From: Ailanthus altissimus
Taxonomy: Eukaryota; Streptophyta; Magnoliopsida; Sapindales; Simaroubaceae
Length of the DNA: 64,000 nt
Reading direction: 5' to 3'
Assembly (NCBI GenBank): GCA_946807835.1
Contig: OX327693.1
Coordinates: forward strand, 2,125,501-2,189,500
A model generated the notes under the pieces. The model did no database searches. It was not told the origin of the DNA and was given only the letters and a program-made list of their open reading frames with translations. Within the stretch, counting starts at the first letter, position 1. Each line of letters begins with the position of its first letter. Below, in pieces: positions 46,329 through 58,514 of this stretch. A program made the translations under genes and the position numbers.

Positions 46329-48001
46329 TACATCAAGATTGTGGTGAATTAAGTTGAACTCCTAATATGGCAATTCAAAAAAATACTTTTTTTCTTCCAA
46401 GTAGTCTTATCATTTTTCTTCTCAGTCTCATTCATTTTTCTTTTTTGAAGATCTTCTAACTTATACTCAGTAAGTATGTCATTTAACTGTCTCTTAATCT
46501 CAGTCCCTGGCAATCGACTAAGTGCTTATCCCCATTCCCTTGTCTTATCAAATGATACTCTATCTTTTCGAAACTTATGTGATATAGGTAAATATCGTCG
46601 ATGACCCATATAACAGTATTTTCTGCCATTTAACAACAAGATCTAGTGTTTTGATTGCAAATAGGATAAGCTTTTTCACCTCTTGTATTCCATCCTGACA
46701 AGTTACCATATGTTGGAAAGTCATTTATAGTCCATAACAATGCTGCATGGAGTTTCAACATTTGATTACATGATGCATCATAAGTGAATACCCCTTTAAA
46801 CTATAATTCCTTCAATTCCTTAATCAGTGGTTGTAAATAAACATCAATTTTATTACCAGGTCCTTTAGGTCCATCAATAAGTACAGATAAAATGAAGAAT
46901 GGTTGTTTCATGTATAACCATGGCGCAAATTATAAGGCATTAGAACAACTGGCCATGTACTATGTGATATAGACATTGTCCTAAATGGGTTAAAACCATC
47001 AGCTGCCAATCCAAGTCTAATATTTTTACTATCAGAAGCAAAATTAGGATTTTTTTCATCAAAAGTTTTTCATGCAGGACTATCCGTAAGATGCCTTAAC
47101 ACACCATCATCAGTGCATGAATCAGTATTCCATCTCATAAAGGAAGCAGTTTTTAAAGACATAAATAACCTTTGTAATCTCGGCACTAGTGGAAAATACC
47201 AAACTTGTTTGGCCGGTATTTTTTTGTTTTTATTTTGATGTCCACTAGAATCACCATCTAATTGTTTATATCTTGAAGAATAACATATATGACATATATC
47301 GAGCTTTTCATACTCATTGTTAAACAACAAACAATTATTAGGATATGCATCCCATGTCTTATATGTAAAACCTAAGTTGGTAGTTATCTTTTGAGCTTCA
47401 TAATACGACTCTGGCAACTTTACTTCTTTAGGAAATGCTTCTTTTAACAATCCTAAAAGTATTGTAAAAGATTTGTTTGTCCATCCACACAACACTTTTA
47501 TATGCAGAAGTTGAACAATGAATGACAATGAAGAAAACTTTTCACAGCCTGGATATAAGGGAGATTCTGCATCTTGAAGCAATTTAAAAAACTTTCTAGT
47601 TTCATTATTGGGATCCTTAGCATGCTCATTGTCTAATGGATTATCATCAGCTAAATCGAAGTCTAAATCTGGAGTACCTATGGCATCATGTATCATTCTA
47701 ACCATGTCATCATCAGTACCCCAATTATTAATAACGTCGATTTTCTGGTTATAGTCAAAAGACGTGGAATGTTCACCATGTGCAATCCAATTTTTGTACT
47801 TTGACAAAAAAAACCATTTACTATAACATATTCTCTAACTACTTCTCGCATAAATAGATAACGATAGCAACATTTTCTACATGGACAGTATATTCTTGTA
47901 TCACCAATAATGTTCATATATGCAAAATCTAAAAATCTTTCAACGCTGTCAATATACGACTTCGATATTCTATCTGGTAAATCAATCCAAGTCTTGTCCA
48001 T
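46329..48001 (-). pseudogene. CACTA 1 TNP2 transposase, N-terminal half
   Basis: Starts MDKTWIDLPDRISKSY at 48001 with the transposase-associated domain (FLDFAYMN, YCPCRKCC). A run of eight A (six in copy 2) near 47805-47813 adds two bases and breaks the frame. 47807-47070 then reads MVRMIHDAIGTPDLDFD, SFIVQLLHIKVLCGW, TWDAYPNNCLLFNNEYEK and ends at TGA for Trp in SPTWKTFDE. Beyond it LGLAADGFNPFR and WPVVLMPYNL follow in frame (about 46930-47020), then a one-base loss near 46925 shifts the rest. It would be the catalytic transposase. Confidence 0.92.
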
Positions 48002-48420
48002 ATCTACTCCCTTCAGTGTAAAATAAAATAATGTTAATTATATTTAACTTCTTAATTTAAATGAAAATAAATACATGCAACATGAATCCTATCTCCTCTT
48101 AACTCCTTTCTGAAAGGTAGGTGGTCCTATCCCATTCAAAAATGCATAATTCTATATGGTAGTAATAACTTAAGTTTTATCCACTTCAATAGAAATTCTG
48201 GCAGCATCTCCTTTCAGTTCTCTAAGTACACAACAGAGATTAATGCATACTTGTGTTACTTCAAGTTATATACTCAAAACAACACAAAATACACATTAAT
48301 CTAGTATGTACCTAGAGAACAGTAGGAGTCATCACTAGAATATCTACTGAGTGAAACAAAACTTGAGCTACTACTACTATATAGAATTATGCATTTCTAA
48401 ACTGTGCAAATCAGGACAAT
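48002..48420. other. CACTA 1 upstream region, part 1
   Basis: Sequence upstream of the transposase start. It is shared with copy 2 up to the window edge (48002-48250 matches 63754-64000). No further gene was recognised. Confidence 0.5.
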
Positions 48421-48550
48421 AAAAAAATATATAGTAAAATATGTTTTCCTCATTGTTATCTTCTAAATATGGTGAGAGTCGTATGACATACAGCTCTCAC
48501 CATCATAAGAAGATAACAATGAGAAAAGCATGTTTTATTATATATTTTTT
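48421..48550. repeat. 130-bp near-perfect hairpin in CACTA 1
   Basis: Arm 48421-48478 is matched in reverse by 48494-48550 with about seven differences; the 15-base loop TCGTATGACATACAG is itself partly self-complementary (GTATG/CATAC). It could be a small foldback element or the source of a hairpin RNA. Confidence 0.92.
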
Positions 48551-48787
48551 GAACGGGTCTAAGGTTACATACATGCAAAAATTAAATGCATAATATTTTT
48601 AAAGTGCTTAGAAACTTACAATAGAATTCTGTTGTATAAGATAGTCTTGAGGGAACGTCCAAATGAGCCAACGACTAATGACCGCTCTTTTGAAAATCGT
48701 AGCTAACAACAAACATAATATATGCAAATTATATTATATCAAACTAAAAGATTAAATAGATTTGAATTAAAGAAACAAACAAGACAC

Positions 48788-48906
48788 AAAAAAAGTAAGA
48801 AAAAGAATTTCTTAAAACAACTTCAGATAAAATTTAGCAAAAAAAGTAACAAAAAGAATTTCTTAAAACAACTTCAGATAAAATTTAGCAAAAAAAGTAA
48901 CAAAAT
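48788..48906. repeat. 51-bp tandem repeat with a distant inverted copy
   Basis: The unit centred on GAATTTCTTAAAACAACTTC occurs twice in tandem with a 51-base period (starts 48805 and 48856). The reverse complement of its core recurs once at 49574-49604 (ATTTTATCTGAAGTTGTTAT). The lysine-rich open frame across it is a by-product. Confidence 0.9.
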
Positions 48907-51649
48907 ATGCACTTTGATTCATCTACAAGAAGTCCCAGCATATGTTAAAAAGGAGAAAAAAGGCAGCTTTACTCTTAGGTAAACTGAGGAAATAGGAAGC
49001 CATTACAATGTAATAACTTAGTCTGTTAACAAAAAAAATAGAATACTCTATTGCACAAACTATGCCCGAATAGACTGGTTGAAATATCACCATTATCAGA
49101 CTACTCTAGATTACACGAAATTAGCTGACCACATTCACTTTCTAGAAGCTCAATATAAAATATGAACCACATGCCCCAAACATAAAAAGTTCTTGGTGCC
49201 AATATATAGAAAGCACATGTTTGGTTCAATATATTATTTAGCAAAACTTTGGAGGATTCAAGAAGATAGAGGGCGTAATTTCATGGAGAGTCCAATGAAA
49301 AGCATTATGAATCATTTGGAGCAAAAGAAATAGAACTCTAAAGGAAAATTAAAAAGAGTTCTCAAAGAAGAATGACATATTTCACATTTTTTAGAACCAT
49401 TCTTACCAGGGACTGAAAAGTGTTGTTGTTATTCCCAGAATTTGGATCAATGTTAAATTCTTCCTTAAGGACTGCTGCCTGCCAAAATAAAAGAAAAGAA
49501 AGAAAAAAAATTCAAAACCTGTTCAGGTACCAAGTATGAAAAAACATTTAGATTTGTAACTTAAGACTATTTCAAATTTTATCTGAAGTTGTTATTTTAA
49601 GAAAAGATAGCAAGATATGAACTTTGCCAGATTAATACTAATTATCTATAATTTAATTTATTACCATGCAACATACAATTCAAAAACAATAATACTAATT
49701 AAAATAAATGATAACAGTGTTTCCTAAACAATAATCAAGACAACATATGATTAAACTTAAGATAACAGTGTTTGCCTCACAAACAACAACAATCACAATT
49801 TGTTTATAATTTTTTTAAACTTAAGACAATACTTGAGCATTAAAAACTCATCAATGCACATAGTTTCGATCTTCTTCAGAATGACAATTACAATATCACT
49901 ATCTAGATGCCCACAGGGAAACTTTTTCCTGTAACAGTTTATGAATTAACTATCATTTTGGAAGAAGATATCGATGTTTCCAATGAGAAGGTTTGTTATC
50001 AATAACTCAGTAATCTTATTCTCGATGATTTTTGTGAAACATTTTGTTGACATATAATTTACAATAATAAAAATATAGGTGCAGTACATTACCACAGAAA
50101 GCAAAATAATAATTATAACATTCTAAAATTATTATCTTAGTCTCGTATGAAATTATAGGAGGGGGATATTCTCTTGAGCCAACTCTTCAGCTAACTCTGT
50201 CAATAAAGTTGGTACCACTTTCTCAAGAAAACTAAAGACTTAAAATACTTTTCACAAACACAATTTAATCAAATGTTTTATAAACACAATTTATCTAAGT
50301 GTCAAACCCCCGGTCACTCTTTTAGGAATTATCTCAAAGAGCTCGCCCCTCTTTGAGCAGTCCACACAATCTAACTTGAAGATGTTTGTATGAGACTTAT
50401 AGCGAAGGAATTTAATGGAGAAACTACAACGCCTTTTCACAGAAGCAAATTGATAACAATTAAAAATATCTAAAGATATATAACCAGACAAACCCACGCA
50501 GAAAGATAATTTTGAAGGGGAGCCAATCCACTTTATGGCTAACTCATTCCGCTACAAAGCACAATTTAATAGAATTTTCATGTTGGAAGGCAAGTATTTT
50601 GGCTACCAACAAACACGACCACACCAATTGATTTACAATTTAAATTAGCAAAAAAAACCATGACGGGATTGTTTCCTAATTGACATTCTAACTGTGCTTT
50701 CATAAATGTACCCATCTCCTTTATTTGACAGCTACTACCAAACAAACATGAAAATAATGTCTGACATAACATTGTCCAACGATCAAGCAATAAATTAATC
50801 AATCAGAAGGTATTTCTAAATCTACCAAAACCTTCCATCAAACCCTTCTAGCTTTCCTCCAATACGTACAAACTATGCATAAGACATAATAATTGAAAAA
50901 ATGCCTCAAAACCCTTCAGGAGAACTAATTGTTACAAGATCATTAAAACTAGCACTACTGCAATGACTGCATCAACATGTGATAGCCAAAGAACAAGTTA
51001 ATTTACAGCCAGCTGCCATACTCGCTTCAACGAAAAAATAAAATAAAATTGAAAGTAAAAATAACCGCCACAAGTACCTCAATAGAGATATTTTTGTCTC
51101 TATGTATATGTATGTAAATATAGTATCAGCAGTAGTTGATCATTCCAGGGAACATTCGAAGATCACTCAATGCAAGGGCGGGCGTGGAGGACGGGGACGA
51201 ACTGGAGTCTTGGAGGGGCTTACCCTACATATAGAAAATATATGAACTTTGAGGACAGAGAACAAAAGGAAAACATCTAATCATGTAGAACAGAAGAGTT
51301 AACCAAAACAACCTTATAGGCAACGTCCCCAAAATTGCACCGCTACAGCTAAGAGCCCCAAGTAATTCGAAATAATTAGGTTAACATTCAAATTTTGGTA
51401 AACAAAATAATAAAACAATTGTTGAAAATTTGATACCTCAGATCTAAGAGAGGACGAGAAAAAGAGAGATTGCAACTGAATCGTTGATGTAAGGGAGGAT
51501 GGGAACTGATTTATTGATAAATTTTTCAGTTTGGGAATGAAGAGGACGATCGAAAAGAATTTGTCTGAGAACAAAGTCTGCGAATGAAAAAAAAAACCCT
51601 TGTTTTATTAAGTTCTTTTAAACAAAATGACATAGTTTCTTTTAAAGCT
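48907..51649. other. CACTA 1 upstream region, part 2, no gene recognised
   Basis: 2.7 kb between the tandem repeat and the right terminus. The ORFs here are short and without recognisable homology. A GC-rich patch at 51176-51225 reads SKTPVRPRPPRP on the minus strand followed by a GTAAGC donor-like site, so a 5' leader exon of the transposase is possible. A captured gene fragment cannot be excluded. Confidence 0.4.
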
Positions 51650-51710
51650 TTTGCGACGGCTAAAATAACCGTCGCAAATGGGGTCGCAAAAACCCTATTT
51701 TCTTGTAGTG
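51650..51710. repeat. CACTA 1 right terminus
   Basis: TTTGCGACGGCTAAAATAAC, then its complement-like CCGTCGCAAA, then the terminal TTCTTGTAGTG. Confidence 0.92.
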
Positions 51711-54387
51711 AGCTTGCTCCTTAAATAAGCACTTCTTTTGAATGGCAAGGTCGATGGTTTATGCGAACCATCCTTATCACTTGCCTAATTGTTGAATTGC
51801 AAACAATAGAATAATATGTTAACGAAATAAACGATTAACTTTTATTTCAGGTTCAGCAATACCTCTGATTAAGTTTGTTATATTATAAATGTTCCTATAC
51901 TTTGCTCAAACATAAAAAATACCTTTAAAGTGAATTTGTTGTAAGATCTACGTTCTGTTATCTACATTGTATGGCTATGTACCCTTAATTAAAATCTACC
52001 GTTGCAATGATATTTTTACGTTCCATTGTAATAAAAAATAGCACAAATACCAATTCATCATCATTTACAAAATAATAATAAAGATCATACTTGTAATTTA
52101 CAATATAATACTAATGACTTGTATTTTTAATTTAAAATTTATTTAAGAAAAATATTAATATTTTATTCTAATAAATTATGGCAACAAATAAAAAAATCTA
52201 ATACACCATAAATTCCACCAGCTTATTCTCCCATTCCATCACTTGTGCCTACATTATATTAGTTTCAATGAAGAATAAATTAGTATTTATGCTGTTTTTT
52301 ATTACCAGAAAAGGCAAAAATGACATTACCCCTCTAAGATTGTCTCTTAAACTAGATCCCTTTTTTTTTAATAATTTATATCTCTTTCTTTTTCTTTTTC
52401 TTTCAGTATGGGCAATTTTACTTGAGCTCCATTTTGTGCAGGCATTTTTATTGATTGTATTTTCTCCTGAAAATAACTACATCACGTTTTCATAGACTTA
52501 TATCTTCTTAGATAAGTGCAGTTTTTTTTTTTTTTAAAGTTTAGTTGAATTACTCAAAGTATTACATCACAAAGTTTACATTTCTATTATAATAACTCCC
52601 AACAATTGGAGGAATGAAATTGTTTTTTGATTTTTACAAAAGTTTGAACCTCAAACTTAAGTAAAAGTTTGAATTTCGGACCTAAGTCAGAGTGTGGACA
52701 GATATTACTACTGAAGCAAGTGTACTTTAATTAATTTTTGCTATTAAAGATGTCTAAAGTGCATCTTTAAGGTAGTAAAAATAAATTTGATTAAATATTA
52801 TAAAATTAATTACAATTAAATATATCAATTTATATTGTTTTTAAAAAAATTCTATCAACCTTATATTTTTAATAACATACAAATTGAGATATTTAAAAAA
52901 ATTATATAGAGAAGAACTGAATAATTTAATAAAAATTTAAGTACTAAAAATGTATTTGCTTTGGTTGATGACTATGGGTGTCTTGGTAATTGTTCATGTA
53001 AAAGAATTAAGAAAATATCTGAAATGAAAAACAGTCTTAAGAGTGGAATGAAAAACAGTCTTAAGAGTTCAATTTGATGCTGCCATAAAGATCACGCCTA
53101 AATAAAGAGAGAAATACGAGTATGAGAGCTCAGCCTCGTTGACTGAGTTCTTTCAAGATTCACGTCTTCACATGAATTCGAATTCTCATTTCTTTCAGAT
53201 AGTGCAAAAAATAAATATATATTGTACCTACTTTCAAAAAAATAAAAAATAAAAAAAAAGAGATATACTTTTATATTTCATATACATATATATTTTTAAA
53301 TAAACTGGATAAAAAGCCTTGTGGGCGCCCCCTCCACTACGTAAAAAATAAAGCTTTGTGGGCACCAAACTGTCCAGATTTTATTTTGCACGTTGTACAC
53401 ATTCTTATGCTTATCACTACAAGCGGAAACAAGAGCCATTCGAAAGCCAGTCCCCACAAGATAAGCTCCTGAGAGCCTGCAGCCTTTTTGGTAGTTCAAT
53501 GCTTCCTCATTTTCTCACGGAGATAGCATATGCCAACCGAAACATAACTATCAAAACAGCTTCCTTCCTCAATTAGATTTAGATCTCTCAATTTAAATTA
53601 TTTTTTTGGGTTTAGTTTTCTCTCATGATTTGAGTTTACTTAAATTTTTAAGAATATTTTTAAATATGTATTATATTAAACATGTGTAGTTACAATAAAA
53701 TGATTATATCTTTTAATAAAAAAATGGGTTATTCAATTAATAAGGTAAACGTTTTTATTTTCAAGAAAAAATTATAAAGTTAAAATAAATAAATAAAAGC
53801 CCGCTTGTTAAAGTTCAAAACTAAATCTTTATCTCTTTAAGTTGCAATGAATAGAATAAAAGGGGCCAAAAAAAAAAAAGAATGAGAAGTGCAAGCAATA
53901 GAGCAGAATTCGATCACAATTGCAGCGACGGGGGAGGCGACCGGCACATTTTGGCACTGCCTAAAACACTGCATTTTGCTTTTTTTATTTTTTTAAAAAT
54001 AATGGTCAGTTTAAGTTTAACTTTTAGTTTGGATTGAACAGAAGCAAACTACAAAGCAATAAAATAAATTTGTTTTTTTTTAATAATTAATCATTAACCG
54101 AATTTTTAAAAAAAAAATCGATTCAATGAGTTGTGCCTTTTTTTTATACCAAATCCTAATTTTTAATATTATTTAATTAGATTAACATTTTTCTTATCAC
54201 AAATATTTAGATATATATCATCGAAATTCACTTAATTCAAATCAAATTACAACTCAACTCAAACTTTTATTCTCCTTAAAGAGATGTCGCTTCAAAATAG
54301 GAAACAAATAGGGAGCTTCATACTTCTAGAACGAAGAAGTAGAAAGAGAAACAGTCACCGGTACATCAAATCAAATAAGGACTTATG
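51711..54387. other. Unassigned flank between CACTA 1 and P copy E
   Basis: 2.7 kb of AT-rich DNA without recognisable coding sequence. Noted inside: a 24-base tandem repeat (about 53021-53070, GAATGAAAAACAGTCTTAAG twice), a long T run at 52519-52536, and two copies of a TTGTGGGC(G/A)CC motif at 53319-53365. A less AT-rich stretch at 53320-53560 is open on both strands but resembles nothing I know. Confidence 0.4.
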
Positions 54388-54996
54388 TGTAACACCAGTA
54401 TTTTTTTATTTAAATATTTGTTTTTAAATATTGAACAAGTGGGCTTATGGAGCTCATATATTATTTTTATATATATATTTTAAAAAAAATTATTATATAT
54501 AATATTATTAATTATATATTTTATTTAAATATGTGGGACTCTTATTTTAAAAAGGGATTCTTTATATTTGTTTTTGGGTTTTGATTGTCTGTAGGGTTTG
54601 CTGGATGAAAAGAAGGGAAAAGAAGAAAAGAAAGAAAAGGAAAGAGAGAGAAGAAGAAAGAGATGGAGAAGAAGGAAGAAAAGAAAGAAAGGGAAAGAGA
54701 GAAAACAAATGGAAAATAGAAGAAGAAAATAATTACTTATTGAAAGAATATATTAATTTATATTTCATAAGCTCTAATGTATTAAAGTTATTTCGAGTGT
54801 TTAAAAAATTAATTAGTTTATGATATAATAACAGTAAATTGTGTGCACCAATATTCTGAATATATATGGATTATGATATTAATGAAACAAATGATGAATA
54901 TATAAGTGTATGAAGTGATATATGATAATTTCTATTAAGATCATAGTGAGCATATTATGAAATTATGAATGTGTGTGATAAATAATTGGTTGAAGA
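54388..54996 (+). mobile_element. P-type LTR copy E, 5' part
   Basis: Begins TGTAACACCAGTATTTT, then TTTGGGTTTTG, then the GA tract (54609-54730), as in P copy A. It is cut by CACTA 2 after 609 bases; the rest of the LTR should lie beyond the window if it exists. Confidence 0.75.
54609..54730 (+). repeat. GA-rich purine tract in P copy E
   Basis: Purine-only runs of GAAAAGAAAG type, at the position expected from the other P LTRs. Confidence 0.85.
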
Positions 54997-55205
54997 CACT
55001 ACAGTAGAAAAGGCTTTTTGCGATGGCTAAAATGCTGTCGCAATATACTTTTGTGACTGCATTGCAATGGTAAAATGTCGTCACATACGCAACCGTCGTA
55101 AATTTTTGCGACGGTTGATTAACTGTCGCGTAAAGGCCTTTTGCGACGGCTAAATTTACGACGCTTGACTCTTTTGCGACGGCTAGTTAGTTGTCGTAAA
55201 AAGCT
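54997..55205. repeat. CACTA 2 left terminus and subterminal motifs
   Basis: Same arrangement as in copy 1: units of GCGACGGCTA and their complements, with some CG sites changed to TG or CA. Confidence 0.9.
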
Positions 55206-55267
55206 GTCTCTTTTTAAATTCACTCTTAAATTACAAAGTCTTATCATATTTTTTATTTAATATTTTT

Positions 55268-55490
55268 AAATAAATATATTACAATATCATCCAAAATATA
55301 TTAATAACATTACAATATGACCGTCCAAAATATATTAATAACATATAACTATCCAAAATGTATTAATAACATCCAAAATGTATTAATAAAATCTAAAATA
55401 TATTAATAACATATAACCATCCAAAATATATTAATAACATCCAAAATATGTTAATAAAATCCAAAATATGTTAATAACAATTCTGAACTT
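55268..55490. repeat. ~20-bp tandem repeats in CACTA 2
   Basis: Copies of ATCCAAAATATATTAATAAC and variants, homologous to 42175-42415. Confidence 0.9.
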
Positions 55491-55630
55491 TTTAACATCT
55501 ATCCAGTTTTTATATGATGATGGTGCGCACTGGAAGCATCTTGAACCTACAAACAAAATATTCGTATTTTAGTTATAATTTTACAAGTAAAAAAGTAATA
55601 TTAAATTAAAAATAATATTAAATTAAACAT

Positions 55631-57147
55631 TCATACTTGATCATTAGTGGACAGCTGAAACCCTTGACTATCAAAAAATCGTTGCATCATTGTACGCATC
55701 TCATCATATTGATTTTGCAGAACTGTATATTTGCCTTGAAGATCATTATAACTGAATTTTAAACAATCTAACTCTACTTTTACTTGTTCATTGTTTTGGC
55801 TTGAACTTTGTTGTGCAATATCTGATGGTGATGGACCATGCCCATAGGTTTTAGCATATCCATGACTATCGCGTCCCATAACATCAATAAATATTTGGTC
55901 TCTCGCACCTTCTATTTGTTCATCATTAAGCAACTGAGATAAACGTTCATTTAGTTGACCCTAAAAGCATTGAAACTTAGTTAAAATATAAAAATTTAAT
56001 AATTTTTTTAATATATGACTATTGTAAATTTATATCACTTACAATTATTTCTGCACTGTCTGAATCAGCTATACTACCATCAGATTTTGATCGAGTCTCA
56101 ATAAATACACTTATACGATTTGTCTTTTTTTCTTTTTTCTTCATCTAAAACATTGTAAACAGATACATACACAATAATTAACATTACATTCAATACAACA
56201 ATAAATAACAACATTATTAACAAATTAACATTACATTCAATACGCACATACATACACACAACAATTAACAAACATATAAAAATATAACTAGCCTATTCTC
56301 TCTTATTAGCAAATGAAGTTCGACCTGTTTTTGGAAGTGAAGACACTTACATATGATTTATTTTTTTCTTCTTAGCAATGGCCTACAATATAAAATAATC
56401 ATGCAAAATATTATGTTATACTAATTATAACTTACAACGTTAACTTAAGTTTAATTAAGTTATACCTTAGCTTCCTCACTGCCCCAATAAGCTACAAGTG
56501 TCTTTTATTGCTATTCAATAACTCTGGAAGGAATTGATGCAAGATGTTCAGCATTTGTCTTATCATCATAATACTTACTTTTCAATCGATATTTTCAATC
56601 TTTCCAAAGTCTTCCCACATTTCTTAAATAGTGACGTTTATAAGCATCTGGAGTATCTGTATTTGCCTACAATATAATATGAACCTAATTATATTATAAA
56701 ACATTAGCCTAAACTAATTATAGGTTATAGTAGTATTTTCTTACCTTCACCTCTCTCCAAATATTTTCTAAAAGATCATCTAGCATGTCAGTCCACTCAA
56801 CATATGTCAAAGGCGCTTTCAGTCCATTTCGTACTATGGTCCCAAGTTGGGATTTGAACTGATCAGAATTTGGACCAATTACCTGCTACACTGAATTAAA
56901 CTCTAGATGCATAATATTTCCTGTGCCCCAATCATTAACACTTAGAGCTGGGCCATGATGTGTTGATTCACTTGGTCCTAAAAAAATTCACATTAGTGTG
57001 CCTTTTCAAATAATGAAAGTTAAAATTAATTATTATACCTTCTTCATCATCTTGTGCAAAAGAACGAGAAGACATAGATGTCTGTCGCTGTGACTCCGCC
57101 TGCTGTAGAAGTAAGACATCCATAGATGGACCTTTTCCTTTTTTAGG
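55631..57147 (-). pseudogene. CACTA 2 TnpA-like gene
   Basis: Exon 1 starts at ATG or an equivalent codon near 57150 (APKKGKGPSMDVLLLQQAES, RQTSMSSRSFAQDDEEG). Middle exons at about 56735-56985 (HLEFNSV, GPNSDQFKSQLGTIVRNG, TYVEWTDML), 56465-56665 (TPDAYKRHYLRNVGRL) and 56290-56380 (TGRTSFANKRE). The last exon 55631-55933 reads LLNDEQ-like to QGFQLSTNDQV. Exon 1 has no stop, unlike copy 1, but stops interrupt the middle exons (about 56505 and 56597). The initiator is uncertain, because the ATG of copy 1 reads ATA here. Confidence 0.75.
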
Positions 57148-57388
57148 TGCTATAACTAGCTGCAATTAGATATCAAAATATATTATTAGAAAACATTCAT
57201 AAAAAAATTAATATATCAATGAATTTTATTATTAAAAAAAGAAGAAGAATGTAATTAGTAAAATATATAAGAAAAATATTCATTATCAAAAAATATATAA
57301 TGACACCTAGACAGGGGGGGACGTAATTAGCCTTACCCCTCAAATGCAATCTATTACAACTTACTCAAAACAAATCTGTGAAGAAAGA

Positions 57389-58108
57389 TCATTCAACATT
57401 TTCCATGACATCATTTTCATCGTTATCATCATTATCATCATCATCAATAACATTTGCATCTACTATTGTCCCATCAACTCCTTGCCTCACCCAACCAATA
57501 TCCTCATTGCGCACATACAAGCTTTCATCCAATTGTTGTTCAGCATATAGTTCAACCTGAGGTACTATTGATGGCCTATAAGAAGAATCTTTTGTGTACA
57601 TGTTAAATAAATCTCTAACTGTCATTTTAAGAACAACATGCTAATCTACATTTAAAGGGTCTTTCACATAACAAACTTGCTCTGCTTGCCCTGCTAAAAT
57701 AAAAGGTTCATCACCTATTTGATTATTTTTGCATAATAAATGATTGAAATTCACCAAAGTGAATTTAAACTAATCTTGCATCATTCCAATTTCATTATCT
57801 ACCCAATCGCCCTTGAAAAGAACAAACTTCATGTCATTAGTATAACGTATTTCAAGTATATCTGTCAATACCCCATGAAATGTTAAATTGCCTGAGCAAG
57901 GATTTCTGTCCCTTGCACTCGTATAGCTCACAGTATTGGCTTTTAACACAACACCAAAGTTTTGAGTGGTTCTACTTCTATCATTGTCTTTTGTTCGAAA
58001 TCGAAAGTCATTCACAATGTAGCCTTTAAATCTCCGAGCAAACTGGTCAGGACCATTGGCTAGAATTTTTATTTCTTCAGACAATGTTATATTTGATGTT
58101 CGTTGCAA
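57389..58108 (-). pseudogene. CACTA 2 transposase C-terminal region with DUF4216
   Basis: 58108-57770 is open (QRTSNITLSEEIKILANGPD, RFKGYIVNDFRFRTKDNDRS, GNLTFHGVLTDILEIRYTND) and then meets a stop in the D-stop-FKFTL segment. 57625-57389 reads VRDLFNMYTKDSSYRPSIV and ends in an acidic tail. It complements the damaged stretch of copy 1. Confidence 0.88.
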
Positions 58109-58514
58109 GGCTTGAATCTGTATAAACTTATAATTATTAGAAATGACAACAATGGAAGCTTGTATTATTTATGATTTGAGAAATAATTTATGAATTAAAA
58201 GATTTAGAGAACTTACATGATTCATAAACCATTTGTAAAATGATTCATTGTGAACTTTTTGAATATAATGCTTTGCACTACGAGGCATTTCTCTTGCTAG
58301 TTCAGCAAGATGTTGTCTAAACAAAAATTGGATAAGTTACTTTTAGAAAAATAATGAATTAGGGATAAAGTCATTTCAATAGAAATAAACAACTTACTCT
58401 TGAAAGGAATTGACGGCGTCGGTGTTCACTAGCACATACCTATGTGCTTGAACCCATGAAACATCGTCAAGACGAACCTTAACTCCTTTTTCCAAAGGAC
58501 ACCCAAACTTATTA

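Larger units (their letters stand above)
41906..51710 (-). mobile_element. CACTA (En/Spm) transposon 1, full length
   Basis: 9805 bp from CACTACAGTAAGAAAGGC to ATTTTCTTGTAGTG. Both ends have subterminal repeats of the TTTTGCGACGG type. Genes on the minus strand: a TNP2-like transposase with DUF4218/DUF4216 regions, then a TnpA-like (Transposase_24) gene. Damage in both genes makes it non-autonomous now. The 3-bp flanks (CTT left, AGC right) do not match. Confidence 0.93.

Noticed and set aside
48722..48982. Lysine-rich repetitive open frame on the plus strand
   Set aside because: It is explained by a 51-bp non-coding tandem repeat in the CACTA upstream region and opposes the direction of the element's genes.
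50291..50497. Minus-strand frame with a KRGELFEIIPKR stretch, slightly like an aminoacyl-tRNA synthetase motif
   Set aside because: Similarity is confined to a few residues, flanking motifs are absent, and no neighbouring exon supports it.
53296..53499. Possible small gene on the minus strand with a GC-richer context
   Set aside because: No recognisable domain, no promoter or splice support, and an overlapping frame on the other strand is equally open; kept only as an unassigned island.
57378..57560. Serine-rich plus-strand frame (similar at 44262-44519)
   Set aside because: Antisense shadow of the Asp/Asn-rich tail of the DUF4216 region, present in both CACTA copies.
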